Source of the DNA: Diprion similis
Taxonomy: Eukaryota; Arthropoda; Insecta; Hymenoptera; Diprionidae
NCBI RefSeq assembly: GCF_021155765.1
Contig: NC_060105.1
Coordinates: 6,737,001-6,801,000, forward strand
Direction: 5' to 3'
Length of the DNA stretch: 64,000 bases
Position 1 is the stretch's first letter. Each line of letters starts with the position of its first letter. This document shows, piece by piece, positions 10,663-23,215 of the stretch. The notes below the pieces were generated by a model that saw nothing but the letters and a program-made list of their open reading frames with translations, did no database searches and was not told the DNA's origin. The translations under genes were made by a program, and so were the position numbers.

Positions 10663-12129
10663 ATTATCAATCGTCGCGCAAATGGCGCGTCTGATTCCCG
10701 TGATTAATCTACGCGCAAAAAGGCGCGGCTGATTAATCAGTCAAAAAATCTTAAACGTCTAGGACTTGTCGCAAAATTCTGTAGAAAACCAATCCGCATC
10801 TGCGTCTTTTTGAATCCGACACATTGCGATGCGAATTGTTGTTCCGAGATGCGAGTCAAGTCCGGGAGGGAGGTTGGAGGGCATGCATTATTGTGTGGCG
10901 TGACGGTCGGCGGTCCTCTTCGACGCGAAGTCTTCGAGCGCAGCATCTCTCCCCATCTAGCGTACCACGGAACGCGATAGATGGTCCAGAGATGCGTTTT
11001 GCCCATTCAGACGATCACAGAGATCAATTGAATGTAATAATGATAGACAATGATTAAACAAATGAATTCAATAACGACTGGAAAATGATAGCAAAGTAAC
11101 AAAAAATGGGAAACTGAACCTCGTTGAAATTTGAAAGCTTACTAATGAATAGTTTGGAGACTCTTATATTCAGTCTGTCGCGTGTTTCTGAATGAAAATC
11201 ACTGTGATCGTTTGACGCTGTGAATTACAAAATTAATAACATCGCGGTGCATCGCGACCTTCCTACCCTCGCCTGATTCCCAACGGAACCACCCAACGGA
11301 AACGTTGGAAAGACATTCACACGCACATCCACATCAAACGCCGCGACGGATCCCACAACGACCACCTACCTACCCGATTACCTATATTCGCTCTAAACGA
11401 TTCTCCATTCTTTCCAACACACATCATTCTTCCTCATTTGCGCCGTGGTCACTGTGACTTACTTTTTCATTGTTTACCTGTGGGGAGCAAAACGTTTTTG
11501 TACCATAGTCAGCGAGAGTATTGTTTTAGTGATTGCTGGCGGACTATCGGTACATCAACCTTTTGTAAGATGGATTAAAAACATCCTGCATGCTTATCAG
11601 CATTTTTCTAAGCGAGCTAAGCCTGTAGTTGTTCGATAGTTGCTGGGCATTAAAAAATTGAAAATGATTCAAGATATATCATGCAAGCTGATTACGTTAC
11701 GTTATGCCAGACTTTGAAACGTTATCTATTAAAGAATCGTTGGAATATATTTGAACCTCAGGTTTATCCACCACTTAAACGACATCATAGAAATATTCAA
11801 ACATAGGTAGGTAATTATATCTGTAGCTAAACACAATTTTTTTTCGCGAATGTCGAGTAAGCGATGGTAACCTGTCGCGATGCTCATTCCACTTTCAGCA
11901 ACGTGCAAAATTTCTAACTTTGAGTGACTGTGGTAAAATAGGTCAACTCTGATGAGAAAGGAAAAGAAGAAAATGCATCGACTGAAAGTCAAGCACCGTT
12001 GAGATCGCGAATGAGCCTATCCATGCAGCTAAGAAATCGAAGATTTGTGTAACAATTTTTACCGCCACGCCACGTGGCAAAGGAGTCCCAGGGAATTAAT
12101 ACCCGTAACCTAAATACGTGCAAACTCAC
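10663..12129. other. intergenic, no gene recognised
   Basis: A GC-richer patch at about 10820-10990 carries short overlapping frames on both strands, none with a recognisable domain. The rest is AT-rich. If the minus-strand transcript at 12.1-12.9 kb is real, its downstream exons may lie here. A possible continuing acceptor is the CTTTCAG read on the minus strand near 11985. Confidence 0.4.
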
Positions 12130-12933
12130 CAACGTTGCCGAGTAATGGAGAAGTTACTCGGATGTCTCTGCTTAATTCTGAAAAAACGAAAGAGGAAGCT
12201 CGAATTAATTTAGCACAGTGGATTTTCCAATATCACTGTTGTCTACTTCCATATTTGTTCACCGCGTGTTACGCAATGAAAAAAATTAGGCTTCAAATGC
12301 AGCACGTTGAATCATAAAACAATAATTGAAATAAGTTTTCTTACCTCCTCCGGGTTGCTCCACACTTTACATGTATATGTAGTAGTCCTCGTGGCTTCCC
12401 AGGTTGTACGGTGGTCACACACTTTTCACACTTTTCACACTGCAATGAGAATATAATACAATCAAATATTCATTTCACAGAAATGTGTTCACGTGTAAGA
12501 CGCGATCCGCGAACCAAAATCCGAGACACGACTCGCACGAAGGTCACCTTCCGCAGTGCCCGATTATTCAAAATCTCAAACAGCAACCAACAACGTACGA
12601 TTATCAGAGCATTTACATTCACAAAACGCTTGTGACTATGCAGCGTAATAAGTACACTCGATTCAAAGCCTATTTATACTTTTTGCGTTGTAGTTATCTA
12701 CCAAAACAGACTAACAATGAGTTAAACTTGCGAACAATGCATCTACGCACTTACCGAGAACCGACCGCACAAACAATAACAAATGATACGCGACGCAGAG
12801 AGTCGAGAATCGAAATCGCTACAAGCTGAAGTTGCACAAAAGAAAAAACATTTGAGACACGGTAACTCACCTTCGATGTCCTCGGCTGTTTTTGTTTCAC
12901 TAACTCGGCTCTTTTATGGGTCATACGCTGCAT
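12130..12933 (-). other. candidate spliced transcript, unidentified
   Basis: Three minus-strand intervals have good splice signals and join in one frame. The first runs from a possible ATG at 12933 or 12924 to 12871, donor GTGAGT. The second is 12439-12345, with acceptor TTCTCATTGCAG and donor GTAAGA. The third is 12177-12130, with acceptor CGTTTTTTCAG and donor GTGAGT. The joined reading is basic and contains a CxxCxxC stretch, but part of that comes from a GTGAAAA-type repeat. An upstream donor at 13088 (GTAAGTTGAG) could end a non-coding first exon. I do not recognise the product. These may instead be 5'-UTR or lncRNA exons. Confidence 0.33.
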
Positions 12934-14265
12934 GCCGTTTGCATATTATTCACAATGAGTTTCGTTGGCACTATACACTGATCGAATCACGATACACAGC
13001 CTTTTTTTAACCGTAAGGCATCGATGCTTGGCCATTTCCCGAATAGCCAAAGCCTGCACATGCAGATTTGAAATCTCAACTTACGACTTGCGTAGCTCCA
13101 GTACGGCTGCTCGGAAGCGACTGACGCCGCGCGGCGCTGGGAAGCGATTCTCGACCGGTCGGACACGCCATGCGAACTGCGCACAACGCGGTCAGATTTT
13201 CGAAAAATTCGCATCGCACGCGATGCCAGGCGTCGATTAAAATTTCCTAGCGACTTCCAGCCCAATAAATACGTTAACCGAAGATGTATTCAGTTATTTC
13301 TGAGGGTCTAATTAGTGGAAAAAAAGTCCTGCAAAAATGATTCTGAGACGAAAGTTCCCGAGCTAAGAAAATCGCAAACAAAATAAGATTACCCTCTTTG
13401 GATTTTTTCAGTCAAAGTTTGGTCGATTTTGGAAGACACTTGAATCAATTCTTTGATGCACTAAATCGACGTAATTTTGCAACAAAATTCGATTGCGCGC
13501 AGTCCGAATACGCCATCAGCTACTTCATCTCGCATCTTCGTTTTCTCCATTTTTTCACACTTCTAATTAAAAAATTTCCACATTTTCCAATTCTTCGAAT
13601 AAAAATGTAATTGGGATTCACCGACTTATCCACGTCGGTTTCGCCATTTGGCATTGCGTTGGTCATGGTCTAAGGTCGGTACCCATTTTCATGAACATTT
13701 TTTTATGCCATCAATGCGACTCGTGAAAATCCAGCCTGAAGTGAGCTCACGAACGCGTTCTCGTATCACCGATTTCTTGGCAATCTTAGACATGAAATAG
13801 GTTTTTGGAACGAATTTTTGTCGTAACATGAATCATGATCGACTGATAAATTTGTTCAGATACTTTTTCCACGATATTCCGGTGGAAAAAGTCCAGCGAA
13901 AGAAAATACCACTGAAGAATAACGGTTAACCTCTAAATTTCAGTCGGTAACGCAGTTGCGGATTTTTGAAGCTAAACAGGCGCTGTCGGCGGAGCTAGAA
14001 GGAGAGGGATGAATGCAGCATACTGATGATACTGATCACTGATCCGTGGTGTAACTTGACAGCTGACAGTTGACTGCAGGAGAAAAGACTACCTGATAAG
14101 GAGACTAGCCTATAAGGCTAACCCGTTAGCCTTACAATCATTGTCACATTGTTAATATTCCGTCGGCGAACAATGGTAACCCAGACCACTGAGCGTCGTG
14201 GTAAAAATTGAAGTACTACATTATTCTGTAAACCGCAACTCTAACCCAATTTGCACTAACCAGCA
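12934..14265. other. upstream region between divergent units
   Basis: CpG-rich sequence at about 13080-13240 could hold a promoter for the minus-strand candidate transcript. The remainder is the region 5' of the dynactin subunit 4 gene. I recognise no further coding sequence. The frames near 12987-13265 lack family features. Confidence 0.35.
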
Positions 14266-16406
14266 ATGGCGTATTTATTTCAACCGGATTACGTGCGCTA
14301 CGTGTGCTCATGCGGTTCAGTAAAACCAGTATCGAAAATATACTTCTGCCGTCACTGTCTGAAAGTACGTTGCGGCTACTGCGTTTGTCACGAGGTAATT
14401 ATCAGGAATTTATTTACGTTATTTCAACCGCTGAAACTACATGCAACTCCTCTTTTTTTTCCATGACGATTAGGTCGACTCGCACTACTGTTCAAACTGC
14501 ATGGAAAATCTACCGTCTCCTGAGGTTCGGCTCAAGAAAAACAAGTATGTTGACAGCAGGATCGATTCAATGACGAGCTATGTACTTGCTTGTATTGATT
14601 ATTACCCTGTCGCAGGTGCTCTAACTGCTTCGAGTGTCCTTGCTGCTTTCAAACATTGTCCACACGGGCTGCTCCTGCACCTGTGAGGGCAGGTGGAAAC
14701 CAGAGTGCTGACGATACCAAATCCCTTGCCAAACCTGCTCCGAAAAAAGTTTATTATTTGTCCTGTTCATTCTGTCGGTGGACATCCAGAGACGCTGGAA
14801 TTCCTGATCAGTTTGTAGGTAAGTCTGAAATCATTGTTAGTCGATTGCTCAAATTATTTATGTTGTTGAATGCGAAAAGAATAGCGTTCCCTTACCTTAT
14901 CTTTGGACATCGTTTTCATCGCAGCAACCGGAGGATGGCCAGAGCAAGAGAATCCACATTCAGCACGCATCGGAGCACTCCTAGAATATCACAAGATTCT
15001 GGCATCAAGAGAACGGCAGCAAAGCGAACGGAAGAAGTTTCATCCAAAGCGTACTTATATGCAATTTGTGGGTTCCCCCAATGGTATTTGTGAAGTAGTT
15101 CTCATAGCCTGCATTGCACTTTTGTTCATTGTTAATCTTTCAACATTAGGAAAAATTCGGAATGTCATCCGTCATGGTCCGAAAACGTGCAGGTCTATGC
15201 CCACTGCCACAGTCTCAGCAAAGTGACTATCCGCAACCAGCTGTCGCTTCGGAAGAGGTTGAAGAACTTTCGCCAGACATTTTCACCCAGCCGCTTGATA
15301 TTACCAAGAGTAAGTTGTAGTTTTCTAGTAAAAAAAAGTAAATTTTTTCAACCTTTGATAAAAAAAAATGGTATATTTGATGCAGTAACAACTCTGGAGC
15401 AACGTGTGAAACATCCTGATGTACAGGCTGAGGAAATAAATCAGCTGAGACCGCAGCACAAGCAGTTCTTGATGAAACGTTCGCAGCGCTGCAGAGTCTG
15501 CGAACATAACGTTTGCAAACCGGAGTTCAGTCCACAGTCAATCAAATTTAAGATTCAGCTTGCTGCTTTGTGAGTATAGATTCGGTGGACAGTTAGTTAA
15601 CAATCGTAAATCTACCACAGTTAATTTGAATTTTGATTTCAGCTATCATATTCCTGAGGTACGCATTGTAACTTGCGAACCATTGCGTATTGGCCAAACA
15701 AGCGAATTACTGTTGAAACTTTGCAACCCAACTCAACATCAGACCCAAATTATGTTATTTCCACTTTCGACCTCGACTACGCCAACCACCGTTACTGCTA
15801 CGGGTGTAAAGGAGGTTGATCGTGAAAATATGCAGTTGGTAAGAATTGTATACATATTTCAAGTTGGTTCATTGTCAGATAAACTGTGATGTTAATTGAT
15901 CAGATATTGATTTGCTTCTTCTTAGGGTTGCGAATCTCCAAATCTTCTGCCGTCTTTGGTTCGTCAAATAGCGGTGACTGAAGACCCAAAACCGCTGAAA
16001 ATAAGCCCACAGGCGGAAATTATTCTACCCGAAAGTATGCTGATACTTCCACCCAGAGATGATGCTGCAGAGTACGACGATACTGGAGATACACACAATT
16101 TCCAAGATGATCCTAAGTAAGTGTCAAAGATGCTTAATACTGGATATTCTGTGAATGGCCTATATTATCAAATTTTTTTTCAACAGACTGGTAGTGTGGA
16201 GAAAAGGGAACAAGGCAGTAATCAGGCTTCACGTTAAACCCAATGAGGATGAGCCAATTGAGGAAGGAAAGGAAATAACAGTAGGATTCGTTATGCAATA
16301 CGGATATGTCAATACTATCGCAACTCTGGAACACAAAGAACCGCAAAAACTTGATTTGAAGATAAAACTATTTCTAAGCATTGGAAAACTAGTTGGCTCT
16401 ACTTAA
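14266..16406 (+). CDS. DCTN4: dynactin subunit 4 (p62)
   Basis: A subunit of dynactin, the cofactor that links cytoplasmic dynein to cargo. In the family, p62 sits in the pointed-end complex. Nine coding exons: 14266-14394, 14474-14544, 14616-14818, 14925-15067, 15150-15309, 15386-15569, 15643-15838, 15926-16116 and 16187-16406. All have GT-AG borders and the phases close to 498 aa; the human protein is about 460. The N-terminus carries the family's cysteine clusters (CSCGS, CRHC, CGYCVC, CSNC, CFECPCC). Conserved blocks follow: [31 protein letters not shown] with KPEF, YIPEVRI-like YHIPEVRI, and NFQDDP. The ATG at 14266 opens directly on the conserved motif YVRYVCSCG. The exon 4 donor is the least certain border, because an alternative GT lies about 25 bp downstream but would break the frame. 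Confidence 0.95.
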
Positions 16407-16944
16407 CTGAACCTAAAAATTATTCTCCTTTGAAGGAGAGTCGCTTTATAAAAACACTATTGCCTTCACATAACCAATCTGCTGAAAATTATTTCAGCAA
16501 ATTGTGTAGATAACTTTACCTACAGCCGCTAAATATAATCTCCCGCACTCGGTCCGCTCATTGTATTTAATAACTTGCTTAACTTATCAATTTAATTCAA
16601 CAAATTTGAATCATATAAAAAAAATAATGTATTACAATTTCATACGTACTCACCATACTTTACAGCGAGAAACAGATCTCGTGTATTTAATAAACTTACA
16701 TCCTACAAATGTAATAAAAAAACATCAATTGATAATAAAAATCACTTACAACTATGATTGCTCTAAATATTCCACCAGACTGTGAAACTCGACTTCCCAA
16801 AACTGTTATTTCCATGAATATTCATATGATAAGCACTCTATAACATCTCCAAACTTCCCACTTCACTCTGGATGTTTCATGTACATAAGCAAGTTCTCGC
16901 AGCAGAAGGTAACTGAAGGTGAGAAGTGATGTTGAGTTTAATTT
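16407..16944. other. convergent 3' intergenic spacer
   Basis: AT-rich DNA between the stop of the dynactin gene and the 3' end of RpS14, which face each other. Two small perfect hairpins occur (CTCCTT/AAGGAG near 16428 and GCTGAAA/TTTCAGC near 16480). No clear AATAAA for the dynactin gene lies close to its stop. Confidence 0.5.
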
Positions 16945-16950
16945 TTTATT
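16945..16950 (-). promoter_or_regulatory. poly(A) signal AATAAA for RpS14
   Basis: AATAAA read on the minus strand, about 45 bases downstream of the RpS14 stop codon. Confidence 0.6.
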
Positions 16951-16994
16951 AGAATTAGGTAGTGAACCATGTACAGTACCACAGTAATAATAAA

Positions 16995-17661
<667 letters not shown>

Positions 17662-18262
17662 TTCTGTTCGGAAGAAACGATAAAGGTAAAAATCAGTTTG
17701 ATACAAGTGTCGGTGTCGGTGGGCGAAACTTTGTAAAACACCCCAACAGGCGATTGAAAACACAATTGGTTAAGTTGACAAGATATATTTATCGTTGACA
17801 GCGATCAACATGCAACCGTTCTGAACACCGTGCACTTTTCATCCGTTCGCATCTCGATATATGCACGGTATATTTACTTTCACATTGCTCGCAAGTCTTA
17901 CGGAATGCTTAACGTAGGTAAACGGATTAATATTCGAGCTAAATATTCTATTGTTTTTCAGTTATTAGTCGCAAAACATACCTACTACTTAACCTCGAAA
18001 CAGGGATTCCGAAACAGGAAATGGAAAAGGAAAGCAGAGCCCGAGACGACGGTGGGCTTATATCGACGCTCCGAGATTCGATAGAATCGATTCTTACCGC
18101 GTCACGGCTCGAAGTTTCGCGCACTTCGCGGCGTGAACACTGAACTGAACTGCAATCCCACCTTCATTTTTGGTTATAATCCGCGGGCCTCGATTATTGT
18201 CGTTGGGAATTGTCAGGCGAATTTTTCGAGGAAATAACCAATCGTTTCACCTTACAGCAAGC
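17662..18262. promoter_or_regulatory. divergent promoter region of RpS14 and PDI
   Basis: The start codons of the minus-strand RpS14 and the plus-strand PDI gene are only about 600 bp apart. The region should contain both promoters and a 5'-UTR exon of RpS14. I cannot place the start sites with certainty. Confidence 0.5.
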
Positions 18263-21200
18263 ATGAATCGGAGCATTATCTTGGGGTTACTGGTAAGTAC
18301 GCTTCTTTCATTCTAGAATTTAAAAGGTACGAAACACCGGTTTGCGAGGTCGCCGCGTGTCACTGACCTTCACATTTTTTTACTCGTAATTTTCAGCGCT
18401 ATTTCTCTTGTTTCTCTTTCGTATTTTTCGCCTTTGTTTAGGTTACTATCAAAAAAATATTCGTTTTCTTATTATTCTCCTTTATCGAGTTTCACTAGAA
18501 CCGGTGAAAAGCATGTAATTGCGGCGAAAATTAAAAAGGAAACATTGGCTTTATCACCATTACTGACATCAACATCAGGTTGATAACACAAAACCACAAA
18601 CAATAATAGTAGTTCTCGGTAACAATGTTCTCTAATTCGAAAATAAACAAAAGATTATGTTTGGAAGCTCTGCAGGAAACGATTTTTTTTATTCAACCGT
18701 GAAACTGTGACCTGTTTGAATTCAAGTTTTTTATACAAAATTTCTGTTGAAATAACCCAAACATTTCAAGCTCATCTAGTTTTGTGTATTTTACTCCACA
18801 GATACTTTGCCAGATTCCCGACTTTTTTGCCAAACAAAAGAACCAGAAGACTGTAATCGATGACATAGTCGACATCAAGGATTTTAAAAAGTTGCTGCGA
18901 ACCAAGAACAATGTTTTGGTTTGCTTTGTCACGTCTCAAAAACAGTCTTCAGAAGTATTGAAAGTATTTGAGGAAGCTGCTGATGTTATCAAAGGTTCTG
19001 GAACAATGGTTCTCGTGGATTGTGCTGGGTAAATATTTGTGGCCATTATTCAAACGAATTTAATACAAATCATAATTCATCAGTTTATTTTGATCTATGA
19101 ATATCAGCGAGCACAAAGGGATACGCTTCATCATACAACATGTCTGTTCACAGGAGTGGAAAAAAGATGTGCAAAAAGTTGAAAGTATCCCCTGAACCAT
19201 ACATACTCAAACATTATTTAGATGGTGATTGGAACAAAGACTATAACAGGAGAGAGACGGTCTCTTCCATGGTAAATTTCATGAGAGATCCATCTGGAGA
19301 TCTTCCATGGGATGAAGATTCGACCGCACTTGATATTCTCCACATTCCGGACAACAATGTGTGTAAAAATTCCAATCCAGTATCCTAGATTTGATTTTCA
19401 AATGCTCAGTTGGTTGTTGAAATGTTGGAAACGTTGGACGTTAATTTTTCAGGCACTAACGAAAGTGTTGAAGAAAGAGACGCTGCCAATTTTAGTAATG
19501 TTCTACGCACCATGGTGTAGCTACTGCAAGCAACTTAAACCGGAATATGCTGCAGCAGCGACCGAGTTGAAGGGCCACGCAGTTATGGCTGCAATAGATG
19601 TTAATCGACCAGAAAATTCTGGTGTGCGCAAAAAGTACAATATAACTGGTTTCCCAACAATGCTGTACTTCCAGTAAGTACTTATCTCGTCATAGATCAG
19701 AGGGATGAATGTTTATGGATAAAAATATCACTCATTCTATGCTTTTGTCGTCTTCTTTAGCAACGGCGTTCAGAAATATACCTATGATGGAGATAACAAG
19801 AAGGATGGCCTAGTGAGCTTTATGAAAAACCCAGGTTCTGCACCTGTCAAGCCGAAAGAAGAAGAGTGGTCCGACACTGACAGCGACGTTGTGCATTTAA
19901 CGAATCTCAACTTTAATCTAGTCATTAAAGAAGCAGCATCCGTTCTTGTCATGTTTTATGCGCCATGGTGCGGATATTGTAAGAAAATGAAACCAGAATA
20001 TGAAGCCGCCGCAGCAAAGCTCAAACAGTTGAACGTAAGTGATGATTCGATGAAAGATGTAATTCGAAAAGCCTGCAATTTGCGATGCATTTCAACTAAA
20101 CGCATCTTCCTAATATTAGCTAATAAAAAAATGTTGTTATAAACCTGGTCGTTTCACCAAATCGTTAGGTCAAGGGAATGCTGGCGGCTCTGGATGCGAC
20201 CAAGGAAAGCGGTCTGGCAATGTTGTATAACGTTAAAGGATACCCAACACTCAAGTACTTTGTGTATGGAGAACACAAGTATGATGTCACATTGAGGGAC
20301 ACAAATGCCTTGGTGGAGTTCATGAAGGATCCTAAAGAACCTCCTCCTCCCCCTCCTCCTGAAGCTCCATGGTCAAAGCAGCAATCTGCGGTTGTTCACC
20401 TGACCGACAGCGATTACAAACAGTTTTTAAAAAAGAAAAAACACGTCCTGGTTATGTTTTACGCTCCCTGTAAGTACTGATTTTGGAAAAATTTAATCAA
20501 TACTAATATTTATTGCGTATTTCCGAAATAAATTAATTATTGTAAACTTAATAAATCATCATCTAATCATCAGTCGTTACATTTTGTTAAAGGGTGCGGC
20601 CATTGCAAGAAAGTCAAACCAGAGTTCACAGCAGCTGCCGAAAGATTTAAAGATGTATCAAAAGTCGAGTTAGCCGCCGTCGACTGTACCGTAAATACGG
20701 CCACGTGTAATGCTTACGAAATTCAGGGATATCCGTCAATCAAGTATTTCAATTACTTTGACAAAGCCATGAAAAACTACGTCGGAGACAGAACGGTGTG
20801 TATCGAACACTTGCATTAGATATACCATCGATAATAAGTGATTCGACTGATTTTTGACTGTCAAAAAATTTTCAGGCAGAAGATTTCGCAAATTACATTA
20901 TAGCCCAAGACGAATCTTTGTCATCTCAGCAAAAGGCTGACTGGGATATCCATCAAGGTGCTGAGCACATCGTCCATTTAACTGACAGTAATTTCGACGA
21001 TCAATTGGACAGCGGTAAACCGTTGTTCGTCATGTTTTATGAACCAAGTAAGTGTTTTCACGTATTAATATACGAAACTAAGATTTTCGATCCCATTGAA
21101 AAGTGTGCAACATCTTCGAAAAAAATTACCGCATGATCAAACGCGACGCATTCGATAATTCAATAATAAACTTATCGTTCTCGAATTTTTTTATCTACAG

Positions 21201-21466
21201 ATTGCGAATCTTGTAAGTCAGCACAACCCAAGTTGGCTGAACTAGCAGCCGATTTGAAGGCAAGAGGATCTGACGTTCGGATTGGAGCTTCAGATTCTAC
21301 GTATAGTCCCGTTGTGGAATTAGCGTACAAAGTAAAAACACACCCGACGTTCAAGTTTTTCAATAAAGGCAAATACGAGAGTGATTATGGTGGAAAAATA
21401 AGTGTACAAGACTTCTTAGATTATATTATCAAAGGCTCAAAGAAGCCAGTTCAAACTGAGCTTTAA
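18263..21466 (+). CDS. PDIA5: protein disulfide-isomerase A5-like, five Trx domains
   Basis: An ER thiol oxidoreductase that forms and rearranges disulfides in secretory proteins. Nine exons: 18263-18292, 18802-19028, 19154-19358, 19453-19673, 19761-20034, 20169-20469, 20593-20795, 20876-21047 and 21201-21466. Phases close to 632 aa. A signal peptide (MNRSIILGLLILCQIP) is split by intron 1. Domain 1 is non-catalytic and has no CxxC. Three catalytic domains follow, with CSYC (about residues 176-179), CGYC (298-301) and CGHC (421-424), each after FYAPW. A fifth thioredoxin fold has CESC at 546-549, preceded by FYEPN in place of FYAPW. The C-terminal QTEL resembles a KDEL-type retention signal. 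Vertebrate PDIA5 has about 519 aa and lacks the fifth domain. A proline-rich linker sits near residue 380. The donors of exons 3 and 7 are GTGTGT, weaker than the others. Confidence 0.93.
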
Positions 21467-22570
21467 TGTTGCATACTTTTATAATAGATATATTTTTTTT
21501 ACTCCATATTTACGTTAACTTAAGAATTCCTTTTTGTATTACAATATATTTGATTTATAAGTTGATTTTTATATATTTTCGAGTATTTACTTACAGTATC
21601 TCAATTATCTCATGAGCATATGATACATCGTTATTAATTATTTTTAATTGATATATCATCTAGACCACTTTTTCACCCACAAACCGATCTATGAGAGTGC
21701 AAGAAACATTTCGCAGCAGTAACGTAACCAATATTTAACTGTTGAATGAAAGTGCTGCTGAGAAACATTGAAGATATTTTTATAAAATGATTTAATCACA
21801 ATTACCCAAGTCTCGCGAAACATTTGTACCAGATTGTTCAGATTCGTCGAACATCTTTTACTATCGAAATAACCCCAGTGTTGAACAACATCGCACCCCT
21901 AAGTTGTAGTTAACAAAGTGTTTGAACTTGTTCACAACTCAGTATCAATAAAAATGATTAATGCCATGGTATTTCTGATGAATTATGATGCCATTTTCTG
22001 CACTTTTACCATTGATACGTAAATTGAGAATGTTCCAAACTATCGCAACAGGTTCTTATTCACGTGCTATAATCCAAATCATTAGCCACCAATCGACGAA
22101 GCCTGTCTAGCAAAGTTGAACTTACGAAGCTCCCAACGACGATGCAGTATATCTGATCTGAATCTTTTTATGTTTTCAATTGATAATAGTAACCACTCAG
22201 AATACTCTTCCTCCATGCCTTGAACACAGAGTGTTCGAGGTGAACGATCATCGATGACTGAAGTTTTGAAACAAGTCAAAACTTCGAGTCGTCCTCACGC
22301 TCAGAAGAAAGAGTTTTACCTCTTCATCGTGGCTGCATCAACTCCACTGGTGAGTAGAGAGATTGTGAAGATATACTACAGAAATGATCCTGTGAAGTAT
22401 GATCTTACTTGATCCACGTTTAAACGTATGACCTATACATTTCCTCGTACAAATTTTGTTGCGGGCATACCAAGGTCAGTTGGCCTCCTGGTGAACGGCT
22501 GCGAAAGCATCGACGCAATATGTGTGCAACACTTTTGACTTGAACATTGCGCGCGCTCCAGGTACCAACA
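21467..22570. other. 3' flank of PDI and spacer before tRNA-Ser
   Basis: AT-rich sequence with T runs. I see no gene or obvious repeat. Confidence 0.5.
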
Positions 22571-22652
22571 GCAGTCGTGGCCGAGTGGTTAAGGCGTCTG
22601 ACTAGAAATCAGATTCCCTCTGGGAGCGTAGGTTCGAGTCCTACCGACTGCG
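22571..22652 (+). tRNA. tRNA-Ser (anticodon AGA)
   Basis: An 82-nt class II tRNA. The 7-bp acceptor stem GCAGTCG/CGACTGC pairs fully and is followed by discriminator G. The A box TGGCCGAGTGG and B box GGTTCGAGTCC are canonical. The anticodon stem TCTGA/TCAGA encloses the loop CTAGAAA, giving anticodon AGA (serine, UCU and, after A-to-I editing, UCC/UCA). The variable arm (CCCTCTGGGAGC) is long, as expected for serine tRNAs. There is no intron. It lies about 130 bp upstream of a TA-flanked MITE. Confidence 0.97.
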
Positions 22653-22659
22653 TGGTAGA

Positions 22660-22666
22660 TTTTTTT
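22660..22666 (+). terminator. RNA polymerase III T-run terminator
   Basis: Seven consecutive T bases start 8 bases after the tRNA-Ser 3' end. Confidence 0.85.
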
Positions 22667-22784
22667 GTATTTACAATTTGCAAATTTTTTCTATCAGTTT
22701 CAGACAATCATTACGTGAGAGAGCATAAAAGTACTTGAACTTTTATTCGCTTTGACGTCATAGATAAACAAAATTTGTTCTATA

Positions 22785-23215
22785 TGAGGCATTCCACGCC
22801 AACTCGACAAATGATTTTTTTTCACCATTTATCATTCTCTTTATAATTTTTTATACGATAGTCCTAACCCTAAATAGAACAAAAAGACATTTTCCAAATT
22901 TTCGAAAAACATCTTTCGAAAAAATTCACTGATCAAAGATGATCGTTTTAAGTTAAATCCAGGATTGGAAAGAATAATGACGACCCCAAATTATGCTAAT
23001 TTAGGTCATTTTTATTTTTTTATTTTGTCAAATGTATATTATTAAAAAAGTAGATTCTTCTTTGGGACTTGGCCTAAAATGAACCTCTTTGATCAAAGCA
23101 AATCTAAAATAATTCAGGAGATTTATTTAGAGTTAGGACAATCGTATGAAAAATTATGAACGAAATCAGAAATGGTGAGCAAAAATCATTTTTCGAGTTG
23201 GCGTGGAATACCTCA
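22785..23215. mobile_element. TA-flanked MITE with long terminal inverted repeats
   Basis: A 431-bp element. The left end TGAGGCATTCCACGCCAACT and the right end, which reads TGAGGTATTCCACGCCAACT in reverse complement, differ at one base in the first 20. Similarity between the ends extends about 95 bp (AAATGATTTTT, CACCATTT, ATACGATAGTCCTAAC). TA lies immediately outside both ends (22783-22784 and 23216-23217), as expected for Tc1/mariner-type insertions. No coding sequence is present. Confidence 0.82.
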
